A stretch of 64,000 nt of DNA, from the NCBI GenBank assembly GCA_001460835.1, contig CYKH01000450.1, forward strand, positions 5,564 through 69,563, read 5' to 3'. The DNA is from Bodo saltans. Lineage: Eukaryota > Euglenozoa > Kinetoplastea > Eubodonida > Bodonidae. Of the stretch, positions 41,361-49,104 are shown one piece after another; the stretch's first letter is position 1; every line of letters starts with the position of its first letter. The notes under the pieces are model-generated. The model made no database searches. It saw nothing but the letters and a program-made list of their open reading frames with translations, and was not told the origin of the DNA. A program made the translations under genes and the position numbers.

Positions 41361-42407
41361 ATGTCCACCTCTGCAGAAAGTACTGTCACTGTGAATGAAT
41401 TTGAGATCGACGCAGTCATTGCCTCAGGCATGACGGTGCAGTATCTCGACGACTGCAGCGAGAGCGACGCCAGTAGCGATGCAGGAAGTGATTGGTTGGT
41501 ACCAGAAGAATTCAGTGATGACGATGGTGATGATGTCGACCTTCAAAAAGGACTGCTTGCGCAAACATCGATTACGACTGCGCTCATCACCATGAATGAG
41601 CAGGAACAATCCGTTGTACTCCTCCCCGGTACGCCCAAGAACGACGATGTGTTTCGTGGATTTATTGGGATGGACACGCTGCGCATCTCGATGCCTCCCA
41701 TTCAACAAGAAGTCATGCCAGAATTGCAAGCAGTGATCATCGAAGAAGTAATTCTATCTGACGAAGCCCTTAAGCCTCGAGCAGCGAAGACTTTGATGCG
41801 CACATATCAGCATAACCCCTACCACCATCGAGCTATTGCATGCCGAACAACAGCGCGATTTTTTGAAAGTTTCAAAACAGATGCGTCGTACGATAATCTA
41901 CCCATGTGTCCTTGCGCATTAATGGCACTTGTCTCAGCAAAACCTCAAGATATTGCACAGTTGCATAAAAGTGTTGTTGATCACAAACGTAAAACAACGC
42001 CTGAACTGCAACCTGTGCCCCAAATTCAACAAAAACAATCATTTCCTTCATTCTCCGTGTCAAGTGTACCTCGATCTTTTCCGCTGCCCGCCGATGTTAG
42101 CCCTGCTCCCTCGCGCCAGCAACGTCTCATGTGCTGTTATTTCAAGCAGAACGGCAACTGCAAGATGGGAGCAAAGTGCTGGCACGCGCATGAAGGGGAC
42201 CTCTACACGCCATGTCATTATGGAACCTCGTGCAAGGCTGGGCACGCCTCACTTCTGCAAATGCAAAGTCCCTTCACTGCAGCTCCGTCCTTCACGCTTG
42301 CTGCAGATGCAATGGTTGCAAAGACTGGAATCACGATTCGGATTGGTGGCCCTCAGGTCACTGCACCACCAATCCAACTCAACCAAAGCCACAATTTCCG
42401 CCGCTGA
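41361..42407 (+). CDS. CCCH zinc-finger protein with HNPY motif (family member 3)
   Basis: The protein has 348 residues from ATG 41361, with an AG at 41352-41353 after a pyrimidine tract. The N-terminus is acidic (DDCSESDASSDAGSDWLVPE, FSDDDGDDVD), unlike the other members. HNPY is at residues 151-154 in RTYQHNPYHHRA. The CCCH finger near residue 257 reads MCCYFKQNGNCKMGAKCWHAH, followed by EGDLYTPCHYGTSCKAGHASL, the second incomplete unit. The C-terminal CxxC pairs of members 1 and 2 are absent. An RNA-binding regulator that recruits an MKT1-like complex is inferred. It pairs with the next gene: both have EGDLYTPCHYG after the finger, so these two form one subgroup and members 1 and 2 the other. 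Confidence 0.87.
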   Translation: MSTSAESTVTVNEFEIDAVIASGMTVQYLDDCSESDASSDAGSDWLVPEEFSDDDGDDVDLQKGLLAQTSITTALITMNEQEQSVVLLPGTPKNDDVFRGFIGMDTLRISMPPIQQEVMPELQAVIIEEVILSDEALKPRAAKTLMRTYQHNPYHHRAIACRTTARFFESFKTDASYDNLPMCPCALMALVSAKPQDIAQLHKSVVDHKRKTTPELQPVPQIQQKQSFPSFSVSSVPRSFPLPADVSPAPSRQQRLMCCYFKQNGNCKMGAKCWHAHEGDLYTPCHYGTSCKAGHASLLQMQSPFTAAPSFTLAADAMVAKTGITIRIGGPQVTAPPIQLNQSHNFRR

Positions 42408-42647
42408 TGAATATTTGTTTTCCTCTCAGCGTTTTTGTTTTTGTTTCATTGCTCATCCACCAAGCGCGGATGAATTTTCGCTCCCTCTCCACAGGCAACA
42501 CAAATGCCGGATCATTATGCAATTTCCTCCCCTCACTCAGCGTCAAACGCTTCACGAAATCAAAATGAATTCCAAACATTACATCGATGCCCAATCACTC
42601 GCTTTTACCAAAAAAAAAACTTTTATTCGTCATTCAGACTGGTCATC

Positions 42648-43430
42648 ATGAAGAATCCAACAACGAACACCGCACCGTCGGCCGCTCCTGGCCTCTCGGC
42701 TAAAACGTCATCACCACAAAGAGGGGAAGGCACTGAGCGCACTCGGCCTAGAGGTGACACTAACCACAACCACACACGGCAGCGTTCTGATTGGACCCAA
42801 CAACACCAGTCGGTGAGCAGTAACGTCACCACCAACGATGATGACGACAGAGATCCGCAAGCACGCTCAGGACTCAGCACTACGATGTTGTCTTCGTCTT
42901 CTCCTCACGCCTCTCATGAGGCGGCCCAGATGTCCTCGAGCAACAGCATCAACAACGAGAACGAAAAACTTCTGATGTCGGCATCATACAGCCACAACCC
43001 ATACACATCACCCACAACGAAGTACAGCCCATCCACAACAAGTCAACCGGCACCAGAAGCTGTGGGTGGTGTCACTGTCGTGCTGAACTATGCTCCGAGG
43101 CATCTTCGTCACCGAAATCCAATCTTTCAAGAGCCTGTGCCACCTCCTCCTCCACCGGTGGCATCAATCGATGTTCCTCCCACCTTCAGACTCGACGCCC
43201 TTCCCTCCCCTACCACAGTGCCAGTCCAATCTCCTCCGCAACGCCCTATGTGCTGCTACTTCAAGCAAAAAGGCTTCTGCAAGATGGGGGCAACGTGCTG
43301 GTACTCACATGAAGGCGACCTCTACACACCATGTCACTATGGTGCGTCGTGTAAAGCAGGGCAGGCTACGCTAGTTCTGATGCGTGAAAAAAGCGACGCG
43401 AAGAACCTCCAGCATCACTCGATCGAGTGA
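42648..43430 (+). CDS. CCCH zinc-finger protein with HNPY motif (family member 4)
   Basis: The protein has 260 residues from ATG 42648. A disordered N-terminus, rich in Ser, Thr, Asn and His, is followed by SASYSHNPYTSPT (HNPY at 116-119). A proline-rich stretch leads to a CCCH finger, MCCYFKQKGFCKMGATCWYSH, then EGDLYTPCHYGASCKAGQATL. In the second unit the His found in the other three members is Gln, so any metal site there is lost. There is no C-terminal zinc ribbon. It is the tandem partner of the gene at 41361. The role is likely RNA binding plus recruitment through HNPY. Confidence 0.87.
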   Translation: MKNPTTNTAPSAAPGLSAKTSSPQRGEGTERTRPRGDTNHNHTRQRSDWTQQHQSVSSNVTTNDDDDRDPQARSGLSTTMLSSSSPHASHEAAQMSSSNSINNENEKLLMSASYSHNPYTSPTTKYSPSTTSQPAPEAVGGVTVVLNYAPRHLRHRNPIFQEPVPPPPPPVASIDVPPTFRLDALPSPTTVPVQSPPQRPMCCYFKQKGFCKMGATCWYSHEGDLYTPCHYGASCKAGQATLVLMREKSDAKNLQHHSIE

Positions 43431-44747
43431 CGATTGTGACAAAGAAAGGAAAGAAAGTAAGAAAAGATTTTAAAAAGAAACAAATTCCGATGGTTGCACG
43501 ACAAGAAAAATACAAAACCCAACGATTCCTCCTATTTCCACAATGACACCCCTCCCGACACACACAAAAAAAAACAAGAACAGCACACAAAAAGAAGAAC
43601 AAAATTCTACAGCTTATGATCACAGGTTGTTCTCGAGGAAGAGCGAGCACGCCGCAAGACAACAAGGCTAATTTCTAGCCCACTCCACTTACCTATCCCC
43701 TCCGTCAATCTCTCACCCTCCTCACACACTACTGTCATCCTGCATGATCATCCTCGTGACAGAACGTCACTATGCACACCAGGCTTCTTTTTTTTTTTTT
43801 TCACTGTTTTACATTTATTTTATCTTGTGTTGTTTCTTCTATTTTATTGATTGTTGTTTTCTGGCCCTCGCCTTCCCCACTTCCACGATGTTTACCTCCT
43901 TTCTCTATCACTTCCGGTTTTTTCTCTTTTTATTTCACATTCTTCTTTATTGTTTCAAGGTAACACTTTACTTTCCTTTTGGTTATTCCTTGGTGCGGTT
44001 TTTTTTGCTGCTTTTCTATTTTTACTTTGAAAACGCATTTTGCAAGCTGTCGAAACAGTTCAGCAATTAACACAGCCGTTCTCCGCACGGCAGCTTGCGC
44101 TGGTGTTCACACACTCTTAACCCCAAACAAAAACTACATTTCGCTGACAATATCTACAAATGTCCATCGTGTGATTATTTAGCCGCTGGGGAAAAAAAAC
44201 CGAAGACAATGACGTGTCAAATGTGTGAGAAAGGATACGAAGAAGCCCACTCTGGAATGAACACTTGACACATGAAGCGGTTTGATGGTTGACAACAACA
44301 ACAAAAAGGTGCAAGAGTATGATGGGAGACAACACCTCTAACTAAGTAAAACTGAGCCTCAGTAACCTCTAAGTCAAATCAACAAAATATTCTTGGAAAT
44401 TGAAGCTGGCAGGTGAATCTACTCACAAACACGAATGAGTTTCATCACGGCATTCCCTGATTTAGGAAAAGGTGGTGAAGGGCTAAGGTAGAAAAAAGAG
44501 CAACTGAAAGAAGTAGTCCCTAGATTTCAGAACACTCTTGTTGTATTGGTAGCAAGAGTACATAGCTCACGCTTTCCCAAGATGAAGGCGTCACCGACGA
44601 CCCTAACAACGACCGTTGAGTGTGGTTGGGGGGTGAGGTGGAGGTGATCCAACACCTCCTGGCGCCCGTCCGTCCCCGACAACACAGCTCGTCATCGACC
44701 GTCAATCAATCTTAGATTTAATTGCCTGTCCAAAGAAGTTCTACCAC
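43431..44747 (+). other. 1.3-kb spacer, no gene supported
   Basis: There is an A/G-rich stretch after the CCCH gene (43437-43480). A very T-rich block (43786-44040) generates phenylalanine-rich frames that are compositional only. About 600 bp of unremarkable sequence follows before the DUF2779 gene. I see no tRNA, repeat or conserved gene on either strand. Confidence 0.5.
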
Positions 44748-47153
44748 ATGCGCGCCCTCCCCATATTGAAGCCCCCAACATTGGCGAAACCGGACCCTCA
44801 GAGGAACGCGATGCGGCCGCTGTCCATTTCACAAGTTGTTCGCATGCAAGACTCCGTCGAGTTTCGCGAACTGTGCTACATGTGGGATCGAAACACGACA
44901 AACACAAAGGCTGTCCTGGTAAGGGAATCTGATTTCGAGCAGGCGCACGTAAAGACAACCGAAATCGTAAATCAGTACTTCGACGTCACTCTCAAACAAC
45001 TCGGGAAAGGTGCACCGCCGCTAACACTTCATCGACCAGCCATTCGGTCGCTGTACACAGCGGTTCCTTCATCGAATCCATCAACTTCGAGAGTTATTGA
45101 GCTGCGAAGCCGCCCAAGCATTCTTCACTTCTACCCGAAGTTGAACGAGTGGCGCATCTACAGCCCCTCAGCTGTCACTGATCCACTTTCAGACAAATTC
45201 AGAGCCGAATGGCTGCTGCAGTCAATGCTCTTTGACATGTGCGTGCTGAAGGGGTGGCAAGGAACAACACCTCTTCTTTCCCAAAATGCAAAAGAGTACC
45301 TCAAGAGTTGGACGTTTGGTAACTCGTCAACCACGACCGCCACTCCTTCAACAACGGAAGTCTCGATGAGATCAGACAAATCCGGTGTGTTGTCCATCCG
45401 GCCATACATTAGTGGACCTCTAACGCTTCAACATCATGACACGTACACACTCTCTCAATTTGTGCTGAAAACCGTTCAATATGAAATCGCAAAACGTGTG
45501 GCACCTACTGGAAGCAAGTCATCAACAACGTCCACTGCGGACGTTGCTGCCGCTGCAGTGGAGCCATGGGATCTCGACGCTGGTATGGCCTCCATGATGT
45601 TACACATCCGCAGTGCTTCCGAAATTCTTACCGGTGCTATTGATGAACGACGAAGGAAGTTGTGGAGCGCACTGAGTCGTGACGATCGAGGTAGCGTTGA
45701 AGCGGACCCTGGGCGTGAACCGCCGTATGCTGCTCTTCTTTCGTCGATCTGCAAAAAGGAAACCGTCGACTGCCCTCTTTATTCCGCAGGTAACTGCCTG
45801 CCAATGAAAGAACCAGCTGCACAAGACAGTAAGACGACATCAACTGTTTTCGATATGCCTGGGCTCAACATTGACAAGAAAAGCGCTTTGTGGGCAGCTA
45901 ATGTGCGAACCCTGAAAGATATCGCTGCCACGAAAGCTTCGACTGCTGCTTCCAGCTCTGTTCCGGCTGTGAAACTTAGCCCTTCGCAAAGCCGCTTCTT
46001 AGATGCTCACGTTCACGATCACATTTCAGTCAATCCCACAGAAATCAAGCGGTGGTTCAGCTCCCTGCAGTACCCAGTGTTCATGCTGGACTTCGAGGCA
46101 GTGCAGTTTGCCTTGCCTCCTTTTGAACAGTCAAAGCCATACCAAGCAATTCCCTTCCAGTTTTCCCTCGATGTTTTCCACCATGATGTCCTCACTGAAA
46201 CACCAGTACACTATGAGTTTTTGTACATCGAAGAGCCAAACTGCAACACCTTCGCAGACCCCAGAAGCATCTGCATTACAAAGCTCATGGACGCTATCCG
46301 CAAGGAGCGTAAAATTGCGCAGGAACGAATGACATCCAACGCAAGCGCGCAGGACAACGAGGAAGAAAGGCTCAAGAAGGGGAAAGCAAAAGCTTTCACC
46401 GAAGGGAAAATGATCAAAGGGCTTTACAGCAGCGAAAATCGGAAGCTTTCAGTGCAACCGTGGGAAGGAACTGTCGTCGCACACTTCGCCACGTACGAAA
46501 AGAATGTTCTTCAAAAAGCATCGCTGTTGCTGCCTCAGTTCCGCGATGAGATCGTCAACATGCTCTTCCTCGACACGATCGATCTTGCACGTGGCGGCCT
46601 TGTACACCCAGCAACGAACGGCAGTACTTCGTTGAAGAAGCTGGTTCCAGCTCTCCTGTCGAAGGAGGACCAATACCAGGCATTCAGCAATGTTGCCGCT
46701 TCAAGCGACGATGGAGATTCGCAAGACTCCGCTGCCGACGGGAGCTCTGCAGCTGCGCTGTATCGAGTATGGCGCCAAAAAGGCGCAGCAGATTTAACTC
46801 TCGTCAAGGAGCTGCAAGATGCGAAAGCTGAGGCGGAACGATTGGGGTGGAGCAAGGTGCGGAGTCAACTTTTGCAGTATTGCAATGCAGACACTCGGAA
46901 CATGTATCTTGTTGTTCGCGCGATTCACAAACTGATGGAAGAGAGTCGTGCTCGTGGAGACTCATACGATCCAGAAGGCTGGAGTATTCCCAACGTGAAC
47001 TCTTCAACATTGCCGACGCCGCAGAGCTTGGATTTAGCGAAGCCGGTACGTACGCCTTCCGCACCGAAAACAAAAAGTACTCCAGCTACTCCTAAAGCTG
47101 CTGATCGCAAGAGTGTTGGCACGAAGCCCCGAGGCAGGAAGCCCAAGAATTAA
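44748..47153 (+). CDS. DUF2779-type protein: degenerate nuclease domain plus DEDDy exonuclease-like domain
   Basis: The protein has 801 residues. The C-terminal half matches bacterial DUF2779, an RNase H-like fold: MLDFEAVQFALPPFEQSKPY with DxE at 448/450, IPFQFSLDVFHHD, AHFATYEKNVL, LFLDTIDLARGG, STSLKKLVPALL, and YCNADTRNMY giving a Y-x3-D motif at 711-715. All four acidic positions of a DEDDy 3'-5' exonuclease are present. Upstream, Cys336, Cys342 and Cys350 with FDMPGLNIDKKSALWAANVR match the cysteine linker of bacterial relatives. Those relatives start with a Cas4-like PD-(D/E)XK domain; here its E-x-K strand reads WRIYSPSAV, so that domain seems inactive. The C-tail has an AT-hook-like KPRGRKPKN. 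A nuclear DNA or RNA exonuclease of bacterial origin is inferred. Confidence 0.75.
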   Translation: MRALPILKPPTLAKPDPQRNAMRPLSISQVVRMQDSVEFRELCYMWDRNTTNTKAVLVRESDFEQAHVKTTEIVNQYFDVTLKQLGKGAPPLTLHRPAIRSLYTAVPSSNPSTSRVIELRSRPSILHFYPKLNEWRIYSPSAVTDPLSDKFRAEWLLQSMLFDMCVLKGWQGTTPLLSQNAKEYLKSWTFGNSSTTTATPSTTEVSMRSDKSGVLSIRPYISGPLTLQHHDTYTLSQFVLKTVQYEIAKRVAPTGSKSSTTSTADVAAAAVEPWDLDAGMASMMLHIRSASEILTGAIDERRRKLWSALSRDDRGSVEADPGREPPYAALLSSICKKETVDCPLYSAGNCLPMKEPAAQDSKTTSTVFDMPGLNIDKKSALWAANVRTLKDIAATKASTAASSSVPAVKLSPSQSRFLDAHVHDHISVNPTEIKRWFSSLQYPVFMLDFEAVQFALPPFEQSKPYQAIPFQFSLDVFHHDVLTETPVHYEFLYIEEPNCNTFADPRSICITKLMDAIRKERKIAQERMTSNASAQDNEEERLKKGKAKAFTEGKMIKGLYSSENRKLSVQPWEGTVVAHFATYEKNVLQKASLLLPQFRDEIVNMLFLDTIDLARGGLVHPATNGSTSLKKLVPALLSKEDQYQAFSNVAASSDDGDSQDSAADGSSAAALYRVWRQKGAADLTLVKELQDAKAEAERLGWSKVRSQLLQYCNADTRNMYLVVRAIHKLMEESRARGDSYDPEGWSIPNVNSSTLPTPQSLDLAKPVRTPSAPKTKSTPATPKAADRKSVGTKPRGRKPKN

Positions 47154-47372
47154 CATTTTCTCCCACACTCAGACACACACACACACACACACACACACTT
47201 CTATCGTCATGAAAAGACTTCACATCATAGACAACAGAAACAAGAAAATTGTCGGTAATCTGTTGAAACAGCAGATAATTTTGTGATATCCACGCTGCAC
47301 TTCGTTCAGCAATATTTCTCTTGATTAACGTGATTTGCCTCTGTTTTTGGTTCAGTAGGTTTGAAAGCCCTA
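47154..47372 (+). other. Short spacer with AC microsatellite
   Basis: An (AC)n run of about 26 bases lies at 47173-47198, 20 bases after the stop. The tract CTGTTTTTGGTTCAG ending at 47355 is a probable trans-splice acceptor for the next gene. Confidence 0.7.
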
Positions 47373-48704
47373 ATGGCATGTGTTCTCTGTGATGGCTCAG
47401 GGGCATCTCTCAAGGCGATTGACTTGGCTGTAGTTCCGCAGCTCGTTCTGCAGCAACACAAGGACGAGCAACTGATCATGATTCACGGGTTCGAAGAAGT
47501 TTCTGGTGCAGCGTATTCAGCAACGACACCCCCAAACCCAGTGGCACTACAGCAGCAAGCAGCAGCATTTCAAACTGTTGTGAACATTACTCTCGAACAA
47601 ATTGACAAGCATAAGCATGCTAAGGACCAGCTGAACTACAAGATTGAAATGTTTCGCGCCACAAGCAAACCACCAGCGGTGATTCGCCCATCGTCCGCAG
47701 CGCCATCAGCCCAAGTGCCAGGCTCCGCACGTGCACAGACACCCAGCTCAAAACCTGGAACGGGACGAGGCGGGCCTCACTCTCCCGCAGCACCAATGCC
47801 GACGGAAGACGATCACAGCACAGACGCGAAGCTTCCCTCATCCGCAGAATTGCTAGGTGCCTACGTCGCAAAGCGTGCCACTCACCATAACGTTCACGCA
47901 TTTGTGCTTGGTGTCGGCAATCAATCTAACGGAAAGACACATAGCATCGGCGGGATAGCCAAGCAACTGTTTCGTCAACAATACAACACAAGCGACGATC
48001 ACACAGTCGCTGTCAATGCCGATGGCAGCACTGCGACATCTAGCACTGTGATTCCTGGCTGGGCTTTATGGTACGTCAAACCCACTGGTTCTGTCGTTCG
48101 TCCAAATAGCAGCGTAAAGTTCCTTGTCCTCTTAGACGCCCAAAATCAGACAGATAGTTCACTATTATCACTTCAGTACACACTGAAACGTTTGATAGTT
48201 GCAGGTCGTGGGGATCGCGTAGGTACACTCATCATCACGAACAATAACGTCAGTGGAGTTGTTGGAGTGTCAACAGATGGTGATGATGTTCGTGAAGCAA
48301 ATTCTGAAAAGATGATAGCTGAAGTGACGGAACGCCTTGAGAGAGCGGGATTTTCTGACGCAGTGGAGCCGTCAGGAGACGAAAGCAATGCCAGTCCATC
48401 CGAAGAGGATGGGTCCCCGCGTCGTGAGCAAGATGTCGTCGGGGCTCCGTTGAACCCATCACCGCCAAACGCGTTTCCACTGGTTTCCACCCTCAAACTC
48501 GACGGTAACAACGCAAATCCGCGGCCCAATGTCAACGACGTACCATTGCAGCTGACGAAAGCCTTGGCGAAATTGAAGACCGATTTTCTTGTCATCCCGC
48601 CAACGAAGCACCACACGCTCTCTGAGGCCACTGTATTTCAAATTCTTGGTCTCCTGCGACCACATGTTATTGTTCCACCTTCGTCGGCCAGTCAAAGCGA
48701 CTGA
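47373..48704 (+). CDS. Protein with two universal-stress-protein-like domains
   Basis: The protein has 443 residues from ATG 47373. The first domain starts ACVLCDGSGASLKAIDLAVV, the classic 'vavDgSeaSrrAl' opening of the USP/HUP fold. After a proline-rich insert (~105-150) it continues HAFVLGVGNQSNGKTHSIGG, resembling the ATP-binding G-x2-G-x9-G(S/T) end of USPs. A second, weaker copy (VKFLVLLDAQNQTDSSLLSLQ, then RVGTLIITNNNVSG) follows, and an acidic, Ser/Pro-rich tail ends the protein. USP proteins bind ATP or dimerise in stress responses; a specific role in protists is not established. Confidence is limited because the match rests on short motifs. Confidence 0.55.
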   Translation: MACVLCDGSGASLKAIDLAVVPQLVLQQHKDEQLIMIHGFEEVSGAAYSATTPPNPVALQQQAAAFQTVVNITLEQIDKHKHAKDQLNYKIEMFRATSKPPAVIRPSSAAPSAQVPGSARAQTPSSKPGTGRGGPHSPAAPMPTEDDHSTDAKLPSSAELLGAYVAKRATHHNVHAFVLGVGNQSNGKTHSIGGIAKQLFRQQYNTSDDHTVAVNADGSTATSSTVIPGWALWYVKPTGSVVRPNSSVKFLVLLDAQNQTDSSLLSLQYTLKRLIVAGRGDRVGTLIITNNNVSGVVGVSTDGDDVREANSEKMIAEVTERLERAGFSDAVEPSGDESNASPSEEDGSPRREQDVVGAPLNPSPPNAFPLVSTLKLDGNNANPRPNVNDVPLQLTKALAKLKTDFLVIPPTKHHTLSEATVFQILGLLRPHVIVPPSSASQSD

Positions 48705-49104
48705 CAGGTGATAGCGGTTCAACCGAATGTATTTCATGTTGTAAACTGAATACCGCATCATGCGTCGTTGTCACATCAAAAACAAACGATGCATATGTCT
48801 GTTACTCTAGGATGCATGTGTTTGTCGTGGAGTTGATTTTCAATTTGGAGACCTGCCCACCGCAATATGCCTTTCGAATTATTTTCTTTAAATCAGAATA
48901 AAAATTAGAGCTACCTGTTTAGCAGAACGCACTGATTTTGTTCGCACGGACACATTCGGTGGGCCAAATCAACGCCATTTTGATTTTCAAGCCAATACTT
49001 CGACTTTGCTGATAGCCAGCCAACGAGAGCACAAATTAAAGCTCAGCTCTGTCTTTATCTTTAGATAGATACAACATCATAGTTAGCCTGGGACTTCTTT
49101 AGTG
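48705..49104 (+). other. Spacer, 400 bp
   Basis: No gene is seen. The tract CTGTCTTTATCTTTAG ending at 49064 is a likely trans-splice acceptor 40 bases before the TTLL start codon. Confidence 0.45.

Noticed and set aside
43744-44070. 108-residue hydrophobic frame in the large spacer
   Set aside because: It is a translation of a T-rich tract (almost only F, L, Y, C), with no homology pattern.
47173-47198. AC microsatellite as a possible regulatory site
   Set aside because: It is a simple dinucleotide run right after a stop codon. Nothing indicates function.
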